DNA of 64,000 bases from Maribacter algarum (ex Lu et al. 2025) (nom. illeg.) (GCA_947495915.1 CANMAW010000001.1:434001-498000), one strand, 5' to 3'; positions 8,478 to 18,048 are shown, counted from the first letter of the stretch. Notes: generated from the sequence alone by a model not told the origin. Made by a program: numbers and translations.

Positions 8478-9281
8478 TTACTGCAATTGAAAATGAATAT
8501 GATCATCATGCCGAACAGCTTGACAACCGTGAAATCGAATTTTTTGATGACGCAACCCTAACCTTGTTTTTAAATGAGGTTCAATAAATATCTTACCCGT
8601 ATTGGGTTGTTTTAAAATTTCCAAGATCAAATCTCTAGTACCGACTTCAGAAAAAGCAAGGTTAGAATTAATGGTGCCAAAGGTCAAATACTTCGAAAAA
8701 TCATATTGCCAATTTCCTTTTCGGAGGCATTTTTTTATTTGATCATGTTCACCTCCTTTTGGAGCCTCATAAACGCCATAACCACTGACCGATGGCTTCT
8801 TATTAGTAATGCTGTTGTTTTCATCTTCGTAAATCAAAGATAAATCAACTTTTTTACCATCACTATGACTCAAATGAGGCAACAAAGGAAAATTATTTAT
8901 AAATGGAAAATTAGCATCTAAATATATCACCTTGACCCCTTGATGCTTTTTATTCAAGGCTGTTGCTATTTTTTGCAGTGATAGGTTCATCTCTGGCCGA
9001 ACATAATTGCGATTTAATACATCAGTCATGAATGTTCTAGATGCAATATAGTCTTGCTTTTTAATCTTTTCACGACCAAACAATGGAGCTAATGAAGGTA
9101 CTATTAAAAAAGTGGCTATGAGATATAGAAAGACAAATGCGCACAAACGCTTCCAGCGATAAAACGCAGTTTTTGGTTTAACAAATAAAGTTAATAAGTA
9201 AACTACACCACCGATTTGAGTGACTACCGTTAGCAACAGAATAATGAATAAATCAAATACAAATTTGAGCGCTTTTTTCAT
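8478..9281 (-). CDS. membrane-anchored LAS-type metallopeptidase candidate
   Basis: 267 residues: two N-terminal membrane helices (about 8-34 and 46-66), then an exported domain. Within it SHSDGKKVDL places His139 and Asp146 in the HxxxxxxD spacing of LAS peptidases (MepA/M74, M15 and relatives). The C-terminus HDDHIHFQLQ gives His258, His261 and His263, the matching HxH arm; His251 is also nearby. The whole pattern resembles MepA-type murein endopeptidases, though length and overall sequence differ. I infer a peptidoglycan hydrolase facing the periplasm. It follows the Xaa-Pro peptidase gene by 18 bases, probably in one transcript. Confidence 0.65.
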   Translation of the reverse strand: MKKALKFVFDLFIILLLTVVTQIGGVVYLLTLFVKPKTAFYRWKRLCAFVFLYLIATFLIVPSLAPLFGREKIKKQDYIASRTFMTDVLNRNYVRPEMNLSLQKIATALNKKHQGVKVIYLDANFPFINNFPLLPHLSHSDGKKVDLSLIYEDENNSITNKKPSVSGYGVYEAPKGGEHDQIKKCLRKGNWQYDFSKYLTFGTINSNLAFSEVGTRDLILEILKQPNTGKIFIEPHLKTRLGLRHQKIRFHGCQAVRHDDHIHFQLQ

Positions 9282-9299
9282 TCCTTCTATTCTAAAAAA

Positions 9300-10592
9300 C
9301 TACCTCGCCATTAACTCTTCAATCTCTTCTACCTCAATCGGAATGTTGGCCATCAAGTTAAAAGGCATACCACTTTCTTGTATTACCACATCATCTTCTA
9401 TTCGAATTCCCATCTGCTCCTGCGGAATATAAATTCCAGGTTCAACCGTAAAAACCATATGAGCTTTCATAGGGGTCTTGAGTGCACCATAATCATGCGT
9501 ATTCAGTCCGATATGATGGCTGGTGCCGTGCATAAAATACTTTTTATATGCAGGCCAATCGGGATTCTCATTTTGAACATCTGCCTTATCTAATAAACCG
9601 AGACCCAATAATTCAGAGGTCATCAATTTACCGCATTCTTTGTGGTATTCAGCCCATAAAGTACCAGGCACCAACATTTTTGTTGCTTCATTTTTAACAC
9701 GTAACACGGCATTATAAACATCTTTTTGTCTTGATGTGAACCTGCCACTAACGGGTACAGTTCGTGTTAAATCACTAGAGTAGTTGGCATACTCGGCAGC
9801 GACATCCATCAAAATCAAATCACCAGAATTACATTGCTGGTTATTCTCAATATAATGTAATACATTGGCGTTATTTCCTGAAGCAATTATTGGCGTATAG
9901 GCAAAGCCTTTCGAACGGTTTCGAACGAATTCATGCAACAATTCGGCCTCAATTTCATATTCCCAAACACCAGGTTTTATAAAACCTAATAACCTTCGAA
10001 ATCCCTTTTCTGTGATATTACATGCTGTTTGCATCAACTCGATTTCTTCGGGCTCTTTCACCCCTCTAATATCTTGTAAAATAGGGTTACTCTTTGCATA
10101 TTGATGTGCAGGGTATTCTTTTTTACATTTTTGAATAAATCGATCTTCTCTAGTTTGCGTTTCAACCGCCTGACGGTAATGCTCGTTTGTATTAAAATAA
10201 ATCGTTTCTGATTCAGTCATTAAATCAAAGAAAATCTTATCAAAATCAGATAACCAATAAATAGTTTCAATACCAGAGACTTCTGTAGCTTTTTCTTTAG
10301 TCAACTTGGCTCCTTCCCAGATAGCAATATGCTCATTGGTTTCTCGTACAAAAAGAATTTGCCGATGTTTTCTTTCTAAGGAATCAGGAAATAAAACCAA
10401 AATTGTTTCTTCTTGATCAGCACCACTTAAGTAAAAAATATCACGATGCTGTTCAAAAGGCATGGTGCTATCTGCACTGATAGGGTAAACATCATTAGAA
10501 TTAAACACAGCAATACTTTTAGGCTTCATTTGAGCCATAAATTTTTTGCGGTTTTTTTTAAATAGTGTGTTTGAAATTTGTTCGTATTTCAT
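9300..10592 (-). CDS. pepP: Xaa-Pro aminopeptidase, M24B family
   Basis: Removes N-terminal residues ahead of proline using two metal ions in the cytoplasm. 430 residues with an N-terminal aminopeptidase-P domain followed by the pita-bread catalytic domain. The five metal ligands can be read: Asp about 262 and 273 (LMDVAAEY and SSDLTRTV), His about 354 (HGTSHHIGL), Glu about 382 (TVEPGIYIP) and Glu about 397 (RIEDDVV). A TATTTTTG promoter element lies about 20 bases ahead of the start. The downstream gene in the same direction is the LAS-type peptidase candidate. Confidence 0.95.
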   Translation of the reverse strand: MKYEQISNTLFKKNRKKFMAQMKPKSIAVFNSNDVYPISADSTMPFEQHRDIFYLSGADQEETILVLFPDSLERKHRQILFVRETNEHIAIWEGAKLTKEKATEVSGIETIYWLSDFDKIFFDLMTESETIYFNTNEHYRQAVETQTREDRFIQKCKKEYPAHQYAKSNPILQDIRGVKEPEEIELMQTACNITEKGFRRLLGFIKPGVWEYEIEAELLHEFVRNRSKGFAYTPIIASGNNANVLHYIENNQQCNSGDLILMDVAAEYANYSSDLTRTVPVSGRFTSRQKDVYNAVLRVKNEATKMLVPGTLWAEYHKECGKLMTSELLGLGLLDKADVQNENPDWPAYKKYFMHGTSHHIGLNTHDYGALKTPMKAHMVFTVEPGIYIPQEQMGIRIEDDVVIQESGMPFNLMANIPIEVEEIEELMAR

Positions 10593-10610
10593 TAGTCATT
10601 TAGATTTATT

Positions 10611-10618
10611 CAAAAATA
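10611..10618 (-). promoter_or_regulatory. -7 promoter element of the Xaa-Pro aminopeptidase gene
   Basis: TATTTTTG on the minus strand, a perfect TAnnTTTG match, ending 18 bases before the start codon. The predicted leader is about 10-15 bases. Confidence 0.5.
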
Positions 10619-10681
10619 ACAAAAGTCAAATCGTAAATCACTTTATCATCTCATTTTGCATAGTAGTTAAATTTATGAAAC

Positions 10682-10710
10682 AAAAAAGGAGGCTTCATTA
10701 CAAAGCCTCC
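10682..10710 (-). terminator. intrinsic terminator of the glycine-rich protein gene
   Basis: GGAGGCTT (10688-10695) pairs with AAGCCTCC (10703-10710) around a 7-base loop. On the minus strand the stem is followed directly by six T, so it ends transcription of the 10736-11035 gene before the Xaa-Pro peptidase promoter. Confidence 0.85.
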
Positions 10711-10735
10711 AATCAATCTAAGGTTGATTATTATA

Positions 10736-11035
10736 CTATTTAGACATCGCGTTTTTTATTGCTCCAATTATGGCCATAAGCACACCTCCACCTACACCAC
10801 CTCCGGCTACACTGCCTAGTATACCTGACATATCCATACCTCCTTCAGCCCCCGCGGCTGCTCCCGCACCCATTCCTAGCATACCTAAAAGTTGGCCGCC
10901 AATTCCACCACCAAGAATACCCGCTATTGAATTACCAACGGTACCTAATGATAGGTTTTTTAATAATTTTCCAGCTACGTTACCCCCTAAGGCCCCCGTA
11001 ACTAATTGAATGATTAAAGGTAGATACTCTTCCAT
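10736..11035 (-). CDS. small glycine-rich membrane-type protein
   Basis: 99 residues, not recognised. It is made of short hydrophobic stretches rich in Gly, Ala, Met and Leu (for example IAGILGGGIGGQLLGMLG), with GxxxG spacing that favours helix packing, and one acidic stretch EGGMDMSG. There is no signal peptide and few charges apart from the ends. It may form one or two membrane hairpins or a self-assembling inner-membrane protein. It has its own strong terminator and faces a long AT-rich upstream region, so it is probably monocistronic. Confidence 0.75.
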   Translation of the reverse strand: MEEYLPLIIQLVTGALGGNVAGKLLKNLSLGTVGNSIAGILGGGIGGQLLGMLGMGAGAAAGAEGGMDMSGILGSVAGGGVGGGVLMAIIGAIKNAMSK

Positions 11036-11239
11036 CTTGCTTATTGTTTAATTGGTTATATGTCAATAAATTAACAAAATATTAAACAGAAATACAATTA
11101 TATACCCGTCAAATAACAAAATACACAATTTTAACTGCCTAAAATTGTATTATATCGATTTTTAAATTTTGCTAATTTTTTCGGCAAAAGAATTTTAAGC
11201 TTAGATTTATTACCTTTCATAGCATAAACTAACTGAAAT

Positions 11240-14089
11240 ATGAAAATACTTTTTTCCGCCTTATCTATTCTATTTTTTATTCCAATTTTATCGCAAGTTG
11301 CTCCCACTTCACCCCAAAATGTAACTAATGCTATTTTACAGAAAAATCAATTAACCGAAACCTCTTTGGTTAAGCATATTAAATTAGAAAATATTGGCCC
11401 CACAATTATGAGTGGGCGTGTTGTAGATGTAGACGTAAACCCTGATAATACGATTGAATTTTATGTAGGCTATGCATCTGGAGGTGTTTGGTACACTAAC
11501 AACAATGGAACTACATTTTCACCTATTTTAGATACTTCTGAAACCCAAAACGTTGGCGATATTGCAGTAGATTGGAAATCTGGCACCATATGGGTAGGAA
11601 CGGGTGAAAATAATTCTTCAAGATCATCTTATGCTGGTATAGGTATTCTGAAGAGCACTGATCATGGTGAGAGCTGGCAAAATATGGGCCTAGTTGATTC
11701 GCATCATATTGGGCGTATTGTCATTAACCCCAATAACGCTGATGAAGTTGTGATAGGTGTTACTGGTCATTTATATTCACCAAATGCAGAACGGGGTATT
11801 TATAAAACTTTAGATGGCGGTAAAACATGGCAACAAACTCTATTTATTAGCAACCACACGGGAATAATAGATGTGACCTATGCCCCCAATAATTTTAACT
11901 TGATGTATGCCTCAGCTTGGCAAAAAGACCGAAAAGCATGGAATTTTTCTGGTAGTGGAGAAGAATCTGGCATATATAAAAGTACCGATGCTGGTGCCAC
12001 ATGGTCGAAAGTTTCAACTTCAGAAAGTGGTTTTCCAACGGGTGAAGGAGTTGGACGAATTGGTTTGACGGTTTTTGACGACAATACATTATATGCAGTT
12101 CATGACAGTCAATTTAGAAGGGAAAAATCAGAAGAAAAAAAGAAAACTACTGTCGGACTCACAAAAGAGGATTTTAAAAAAATGGCTGCCGAAGATTTCT
12201 TAAAACTTGAAGACAAAAAGTTAAATGCCTTCTTAAAAACAAACAATTTTCAGGAAAAATATCGAGCTGAAAATGTAAAACAACTCGTTCGTAGCGGATC
12301 AGTTCAACCTGCTGATGTTGCCAAATATTTAGAAAATGCAAACACCGCACTATTTGACACCCCAGTTGTTGGTGCAGAAGTTTATCGAAGTGATGATGCG
12401 GGTATCACTTGGAAAAAAATGAATACAGAATATATCGACGATCTGTATTATAGCTATGGTTATTATTTTGGAGAAATTCGTGTAGATGCTCAAAACGTTA
12501 ATAAAATTTACCTTGAAGGTGTACCTATAATTAAATCTGAAGATGGCGGTAAAACGTTTACCTCTATTAATGGTGATAACGTTCATGCAGATCACCAAGC
12601 TTTATGGGTGAATCCAAATCGCACAGGGCACTTAATTAACGGTAATGATGGCGGATTGAATATGTCTTATGACGATGGTGCAAGTTGGTCAAAACTTAAT
12701 ACGACTTCTGTTGGTCAATTTTATGCTATAAATGTAGACAATCAAAAACCATATCATGTTTATGGCGGTTTGCAAGATAATGGTGTGTGGGTAGGGCCAC
12801 ATAATGCTAAGGTAGATACAAAATGGCATCAAACAGGTCAGAACCCATGGGAATCGATAATGGGTGGTGATGGCATGCAAGTACAAATTGACAATAGAGA
12901 CCCGAATATTGTTTATACAGGTTATCAATTCGGAAACTATTACCGAATCAATAGAACTGACGACAGCCAAAAATACATTCAACCCAAACATCAACTGGGT
13001 GAAACTGCTTATCGATTCAATTGGCAAACTCCTATTTTACTATCTTCTCATAATCAAGATATTTTGTACTTAGGCGGAAATAAGTTGCATCGATCTTTAA
13101 ATCAAGGTGATGATTGGGAAACAATTTCTGAAGACCTTACCCAAGGAAAGAAAGAAGGTAATGTTGCCTATGGCACCCTTACTACTATTTCTGAATCTCA
13201 TTTCAAATTCGGATTAATTTACACAGGTAGTGATGATGGTTTGGTACACGTTACACAAAACGGTGGAGGAACCTGGACCAACATTTCTGACTCATTTCCA
13301 AAAAACTTATGGGTAAGTCGAGTAGCTGCTTCAAAACATAAAAAAGAACGCGCTTATGTTGCGTTAAATGGTTATCGATGGGATGATTTTGCAACATACT
13401 TATATGTTAGTAATGACTACGGAACAACATGGAAAAGTATAGCGGCTAACCTACCAGCCTCACCTGTAAATGTGATTTTAGAAGATCATGAAAATGAAGA
13501 TTTACTCTTTGTAGGTACAGACAACGGATTGTATGTGTCATTTGATCGTGGAACATCTTGGGAGGCATTTCAAAATGGAATGCCGAATGTTGCTATACAT
13601 GACTTGGTTATACAACCTGAAGCCAAAGATTTAATTGTAGGTACTCATGGTCGAAGTATATACAAAACTAATATTGCAGCATTACAACACCTAAATACAA
13701 CATTATTAGCAGAAAATTTACATGTATTTGAAGTGGAGAATATTAAGCATTCTAAGCGCTGGGGCAATTCATGGAGCAACTGGTCAAAACCGTATACTCC
13801 AGGTTTAGACATTACTTTTTTTAGCAGTAAACCGGGTGTGGCAACAGCACAAATAAAAACAGTTGATGACATTGTGGTAAGTAAAACTGAATTTGACATT
13901 GACAAAGGTTTAAACGTTCTTTCTTATGATGTAGCTTTTTCAAAAGCAGGTAAGTCAGCATATCTGAAAAAGCACAAAACCGAACTCGAGGAAGCTAAGA
14001 ACAATAAAACATACTTACTAAAAGGTAATTACATAGTCGAAATTTCAGCCAATGGAGAAAAAAAGACTATTGACTTTAAAATAGAATAA
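11240..14089 (+). CDS. secreted BNR/Asp-box (VPS10/sortilin-like) propeller protein
   Basis: 949 residues with a Sec signal peptide (start MKILFSALSILFF, cut near SQVA). About ten Asp-box units of the SxDxGxTW type are visible (STDHGESW, TLDGGKTW, STDAGATW, SDDAGITW, SEDGGKTF, SYDDGASW, SNDYGTTW, SFDRGTSW), which mark one or two beta-propellers. Residues about 293-374 form a charged, probably helical insertion (KKMAAEDFLKLEDKK), and the last 130 residues lack the repeats. Often annotated as glycosyl hydrolase, but no catalytic residues are evident. Upstream TACCTTTC (11211-11218) is a one-mismatch -7 element. Two further genes follow closely. Confidence 0.85.
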   Translation: MKILFSALSILFFIPILSQVAPTSPQNVTNAILQKNQLTETSLVKHIKLENIGPTIMSGRVVDVDVNPDNTIEFYVGYASGGVWYTNNNGTTFSPILDTSETQNVGDIAVDWKSGTIWVGTGENNSSRSSYAGIGILKSTDHGESWQNMGLVDSHHIGRIVINPNNADEVVIGVTGHLYSPNAERGIYKTLDGGKTWQQTLFISNHTGIIDVTYAPNNFNLMYASAWQKDRKAWNFSGSGEESGIYKSTDAGATWSKVSTSESGFPTGEGVGRIGLTVFDDNTLYAVHDSQFRREKSEEKKKTTVGLTKEDFKKMAAEDFLKLEDKKLNAFLKTNNFQEKYRAENVKQLVRSGSVQPADVAKYLENANTALFDTPVVGAEVYRSDDAGITWKKMNTEYIDDLYYSYGYYFGEIRVDAQNVNKIYLEGVPIIKSEDGGKTFTSINGDNVHADHQALWVNPNRTGHLINGNDGGLNMSYDDGASWSKLNTTSVGQFYAINVDNQKPYHVYGGLQDNGVWVGPHNAKVDTKWHQTGQNPWESIMGGDGMQVQIDNRDPNIVYTGYQFGNYYRINRTDDSQKYIQPKHQLGETAYRFNWQTPILLSSHNQDILYLGGNKLHRSLNQGDDWETISEDLTQGKKEGNVAYGTLTTISESHFKFGLIYTGSDDGLVHVTQNGGGTWTNISDSFPKNLWVSRVAASKHKKERAYVALNGYRWDDFATYLYVSNDYGTTWKSIAANLPASPVNVILEDHENEDLLFVGTDNGLYVSFDRGTSWEAFQNGMPNVAIHDLVIQPEAKDLIVGTHGRSIYKTNIAALQHLNTTLLAENLHVFEVENIKHSKRWGNSWSNWSKPYTPGLDITFFSSKPGVATAQIKTVDDIVVSKTEFDIDKGLNVLSYDVAFSKAGKSAYLKKHKTELEEAKNNKTYLLKGNYIVEISANGEKKTIDFKIE

Positions 14090-14091
14090 TT

Positions 14092-14577
14092 GTGCTGGTT
14101 AAAATTGAAGAGCTTATTGAAAAGAGATTGGTTGTTAAATCAGTACGAATGTCAATTGTAGCAAATAAAACCACCGAACTATGGCGCAGTTTTATGACAG
14201 AAAGAAAGGCTATTCAAAACCCAATAGGCACTGATTTGTTTTCTATGCAGGTTTATGATTCCCTTGAATATTTTGAAAGTTTCAATCCAAATACTGAATT
14301 TACCAAATACGCAGCCATTGAAGTAGCAGATTTAAGAAATATACCAAATGGTTTTAATAAATTCATTTTACAGTCAGGGCTTTACGCGGTTTTCTTACAT
14401 AAAGGCCCTGCCGGTGAGTTTCCTAAAACCATGCAATATATTTTTACAGAATGGTTGCCGAATTCTATATACACATTAGATAATCGCACACATTTTGAAA
14501 AACTAGGAGAAAAGTATAAAAACAATGATGCAGAATCAGAAGAAGAAGTTTGGATTCCTATTCGTTTAAAAACATAA
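14092..14577 (+). CDS. GyrI-like effector-binding domain protein
   Basis: 161 residues starting with GTG two bases after the preceding stop, which implies translation coupling. The C-terminal half (GLYAVFLHKGPAGEFP followed by EEEVWIPI) is the AraC effector-binding/GyrI-like fold, which binds small hydrophobic ligands or proteins. There is no DNA-binding domain and no signal peptide, so it is a stand-alone cytoplasmic domain. A substrate or partner is unknown. Its link to the upstream secreted propeller protein may be only transcriptional. Confidence 0.75.
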   Translation: MLVKIEELIEKRLVVKSVRMSIVANKTTELWRSFMTERKAIQNPIGTDLFSMQVYDSLEYFESFNPNTEFTKYAAIEVADLRNIPNGFNKFILQSGLYAVFLHKGPAGEFPKTMQYIFTEWLPNSIYTLDNRTHFEKLGEKYKNNDAESEEEVWIPIRLKT

Positions 14578-14626
14578 TTCTGCATTCAAATTAAACTTTT
14601 TATCATTAAGCGCTAAATTCATCATT

Positions 14627-15592
14627 ATGAAATCATTACCTTTTTATGTATTAGTTATACTATTATTTTCAACGACTTTAGATGCCCAAGAAAGGTCTAT
14701 TATTAAAACTTTAATTGTTGATGGTCAAAATAATCATGAGCAATGGCCAAAAATTACGGTCATGCTTAAAAAGCAGCTCGAACAAACGGGATTATTTACC
14801 GTAACCGTTGAACGATCAGGATATACTTGGAAAGGCGAAAAATATATTTCTGAATTTCCTATTGCAAATTTACCTGCAACAATAGCTCTAGAAAAACCTA
14901 AAACAGATCCTGATTTTTGTCCAGATTTTTCAAAGTATGATGTGGTAATTACAAACTTTGGATGGAATGCAGCCGATTGGCCCAAAGAGACTCAAAAAGC
15001 ATTTGAAACTTATATTCAGAATGGTGGCGGACTTGTAGTTTTTCATGCTGCCGACAATTCATTTCCAGAATGGGAAGCCTATAATAAAATGATCGGCTTA
15101 GGCGGCTGGGGTGACCGTACTGAAAAAGATGGCCCTTATGTCTATTACAACAATGAGAATGAATTAGTTCATGATGATACTCCTGGGCCTGGTGGAGCAC
15201 ATGGGCCTCAAAGCGAATACCAAATTCAAATTAGAAATAGCGATCATCCGATAACCAAAGACATGCCAACGCTATGGATGCATACAAAAGATGAACTATA
15301 TAATAGCCTTCGAGGGCCAGCCGAAAATATGGAAATCTTAGCTACTGCATATGCTGACCCAGAGAACAAAGGCACAGGTCGCCATGAGCCTGCTTTAATG
15401 ACATTAAATTATGGCGAAGGTCGCATCTTTCACAATATCATGGGTCACGTAGATTATTCTGTAAATTGTGTCGGGTTTATTACCACAATGTTGCGGGGTA
15501 CTGAGTGGGCAGCAACTGGTGCTGTAACTCAAGAAATACCTGAAAATTTTCCGACAGCTAACAAGTCAAGCTCCATAGAAATTATAAAATAG
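14627..15592 (+). CDS. exported ThuA-domain protein
   Basis: 321 residues with a signal peptide ending near LDAQ. The ThuA fold, related to class I glutamine amidotransferases, is indicated by IVDGQNNHEQWP, DVVITNFGWNAADWP, NGGGLVVFHAADNSF and YGEGRIFHNIMGH. ThuA proteins are linked to sugar (trehalose-type) use, but the exported Bacteroidota members have no settled activity. It lies 49 bases after the GyrI-like gene in the same direction, and no further gene follows for 330 bases. Confidence 0.88.
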   Translation: MKSLPFYVLVILLFSTTLDAQERSIIKTLIVDGQNNHEQWPKITVMLKKQLEQTGLFTVTVERSGYTWKGEKYISEFPIANLPATIALEKPKTDPDFCPDFSKYDVVITNFGWNAADWPKETQKAFETYIQNGGGLVVFHAADNSFPEWEAYNKMIGLGGWGDRTEKDGPYVYYNNENELVHDDTPGPGGAHGPQSEYQIQIRNSDHPITKDMPTLWMHTKDELYNSLRGPAENMEILATAYADPENKGTGRHEPALMTLNYGEGRIFHNIMGHVDYSVNCVGFITTMLRGTEWAATGAVTQEIPENFPTANKSSSIEIIK

Positions 15593-15719
15593 CCTTCAAG
15601 TTTTTGCTCCAAATCGTGTTATTTGTTCCGTTATTTTTGATTTTAAAATTGGTGATTCTAGCAGTAAATCAATTTATAAAACAACTACTTATAGATTGTT
15701 CGATGAAATACAACAACAA

Positions 15720-15859
15720 ACTAAAGGGTCGGTTTAGGCTTGTGTTGATGCTTATTGTAGCCAAGGTAACTACTTCAAAATATGCAAAATGTTCGTTGAA
15801 AAGTAATTTATCACCCCATTTATAAGCCGTAGCACCATTAACCAACTACCTAGTTGGTT
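15720..15859. repeat. paired operator-like palindromes in a 330-base gene-free stretch
   Basis: ACTAAAGGGTCGGTTTAG (15720-15737) and the near-perfect inverted repeat AACCAACTA-cc-TAGTTGGTT (15840-15859) lie 120 bases apart. Both resemble TetR-type operators. A 73-codon frame at 15604-15825 runs through the region but has no recognisable sequence. Nothing else is seen in 15593-15922. Confidence 0.4.
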
Positions 15860-15922
15860 TCATTGGTTAGAAGAATTGCTTTTCATCGAGATAAAAATTC
15901 AGAACTGTTATCTAAAAGCACA

Positions 15923-16882
15923 TTATTTCTTTGCTCCTACATGAAATAGGGCTTCTCCTTGATTGACAACGGCCTGATAATTTATACAACAAATATATCC
16001 ATCATAAGGCGCCTTAATATTCTTGGTACGTTTAGCAAAAGTATCGGCAACAATACCTAAAATTTGACCTTTCGTAATGCTACTACCATTTGTAATTTTG
16101 GGTATAAACATTCCGGCTGTTGGAGCGCGAAGCCATTTTCTTTCAACCAAAGGAATGGTTTCATTTTTATTAGCATATTCAGATGCGATATTTGAAATCA
16201 TTTCAAAATGCATCATTACCTTCAAAATTCCTCGTATTCCTCCTAAAATGGAATTTTCATCAAACCGCATGCTCTCACCAGCCTCAAATACAATAGTTGG
16301 TTTATTCATTCGAAATGCCGCGTTTCGAAATGAACCTTTTATTAATTTAGATGGAAACGAAATTGGAGCATTAAACACTTCTGCCAATTTGATACTTAAT
16401 TCATCTTCTTGTGTATATCTTACCTGTGGATAGTTATGGCGTTGCCCTCCACCTGTGTGCAGATCAATACCATAGTCAATTTGACTCAGTATTTCATTCA
16501 CATGATGATAGGCAATTCGACTAGCCATAGAACCTGTTTTAGTACCAGGAAAACTTCGGTTTACATCTTTTCCATCAGGCACATCTCTAGAATAATGTAT
16601 AAATCCGAAAATATTAAGAATAGGCACTGCTATTACAGCACCACTTTTCACCTTAAAGTGATCTTCTGCAATCATGCGGCGAACAATTTCAATTCCATTT
16701 ATTTCATCTCCATGTAATCCCGCTTGAACCAATAGCGTTGGGCCTGGCTTTTTTGCATTAAACACATAAACTGGAATATCAATTAAAGTGCCCGTAGGAA
16801 GCCTGTCAATAGGAATATTCAATCTTTTGTTTTCTCCTGGTAAAACTGACTGACCTCCAATTGTAATAGCGTTATTTGCCAT
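15923..16882 (-). CDS. succinylglutamate desuccinylase/aspartoacylase-family hydrolase
   Basis: 319 residues, M14-type zinc hydrolase fold. The zinc ligands are visible in QAGLHGDEINGIE (HxxE) and GIDLHTGGG (His). The last 70 residues (APTAGMFIPK, KGQILGIVAD, APYDGYICC) form a small beta-barrel resembling a biotinyl/lipoyl domain, normal for this subgroup. It starts two bases after the end of rimK, so the two are cotranscribed. That context suggests cleavage of an amide or glutamyl-type bond connected with RimK products, which is inference. Confidence 0.88.
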   Translation of the reverse strand: MANNAITIGGQSVLPGENKRLNIPIDRLPTGTLIDIPVYVFNAKKPGPTLLVQAGLHGDEINGIEIVRRMIAEDHFKVKSGAVIAVPILNIFGFIHYSRDVPDGKDVNRSFPGTKTGSMASRIAYHHVNEILSQIDYGIDLHTGGGQRHNYPQVRYTQEDELSIKLAEVFNAPISFPSKLIKGSFRNAAFRMNKPTIVFEAGESMRFDENSILGGIRGILKVMMHFEMISNIASEYANKNETIPLVERKWLRAPTAGMFIPKITNGSSITKGQILGIVADTFAKRTKNIKAPYDGYICCINYQAVVNQGEALFHVGAKK

Positions 16883-16884
16883 AT

Positions 16885-17784
16885 TTAACGTCTTTTTCCT
16901 TTGCGTCTACGACCATTAGTTTCAACATATTTAATAATTTCTTTAGCTACATTAACTCCAGTTGCTGCCTCTACACCCTGTAGCCCAGGTGATGCATTGA
17001 CTTCAATCAGTAAAGGTCCTTTTTTAGAACGAATTAAATCTACACCGGCAACACCTAAACCTAAGTGCTTAGTCGCATTTAAAGCAATGAATTGTTCTTT
17101 GGCATTTGGTTTTACCACTTCAGTCGATCCACCGCGGTGTACATTTGAACGAAATTCACCAACCTCACTAATTCGTTTCATACTTGCTACAATTTTGTTT
17201 CCAACAACAAAAATGCGAATATCTTCTCCATTCGATTCTTCAATATATTCTTGAATTAATATACTGGTATTCATTTTATAAAAAGTATCGATTATTGATT
17301 TTGCAGACTTTTTAGTTTCAGCTAGAATAACCCCTAGGCCTTGTGTACCCTCTTGCAGCTTAATAATTACTGGCGCACCACCAAGAATCTCAATTTGCTC
17401 TTTAATGTTATCAGGGTTTATTGCAAAAAGGGTTTCAGGAATTGGAATGCCTTTACGGGCTAAAATTTGTAGCGTTCTAACCTTATTTCGTGCACGACTA
17501 ATACTGAGTGAGCGTGCAGTACTAAAAATACCATTCATCTCAAATTGCTTGACAATAGCAGCACCATGCCTAGTTACTTTTGAACCTATACGCGGAATTA
17601 TGGCGTCAAATTCATTAGTAATATCATCACCAAGGTAAAAGATTTGAGGTTTTCCCTTTCCTAATTTAACTGCACACTTCGTATGATCAATCTGCTCAAT
17701 AGTATGACCTAATTTTTCTGCTTCTTCCACAATGCGTTGCGTAGAATACACATTCATGCTAACAGATAGTAGTCCGATATTCAT
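16885..17784 (-). CDS. rimK: RimK-type alpha-L-glutamate ligase
   Basis: ATP-grasp ligase of 299 residues, the length of E. coli RimK, which adds glutamates to the C-terminus of ribosomal protein S6. Motifs include the ATP-grasp core (APVIIKLQEGTQGLGV), the catalytic loop QEYIEESNGEDIRIFV and the metal-binding EVNASPGLQGVEAATG. The tail is very basic (RRRKGKRR). It is the first gene of a two-gene unit with the AstE/AspA-type hydrolase. The actual target in this organism is not shown by the sequence. Confidence 0.9.
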   Translation of the reverse strand: MNIGLLSVSMNVYSTQRIVEEAEKLGHTIEQIDHTKCAVKLGKGKPQIFYLGDDITNEFDAIIPRIGSKVTRHGAAIVKQFEMNGIFSTARSLSISRARNKVRTLQILARKGIPIPETLFAINPDNIKEQIEILGGAPVIIKLQEGTQGLGVILAETKKSAKSIIDTFYKMNTSILIQEYIEESNGEDIRIFVVGNKIVASMKRISEVGEFRSNVHRGGSTEVVKPNAKEQFIALNATKHLGLGVAGVDLIRSKKGPLLIEVNASPGLQGVEAATGVNVAKEIIKYVETNGRRRKGKRR

Positions 17785-17996
17785 GCTTTTTTTTACACTC
17801 TTAATGTTTCTGGACTTAAATATCGTTCAAAAAAGAACAAACTACGGCTAGATATCATTTTTTCTAAAAACTTAAAGTTCGATCTAAACATTGATTGAAC
17901 ACAAAATAAAACTAAAGAAATAGCTATCAATTAGCCCAACAAACCCACAATCCTGCTTTATAATCATTTCAAATAAGCTACTAAACCCTCACAAAG

Positions 17997-18028
17997 TTTG
18001 TGAATAACTTGGTTCTGCTGTATTTTTG
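17997..18028 (+). promoter_or_regulatory. sdhCAB promoter
   Basis: TTTG at 17997-18000 and TATTTTTG at 18021-18028 are separated by 20 bases, a textbook Bacteroidota promoter. The predicted leader is about 14 bases to the sdhC ATG at 18049. Confidence 0.8.
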
Positions 18029-18048
18029 TATAGTTAAAAAACCAACGA

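Noticed and set aside
15604-15825. 73-codon frame downstream of the ThuA gene
   Set aside because: No recognisable motif and no convincing start context; it crosses operator-like palindromes and looks like chance.
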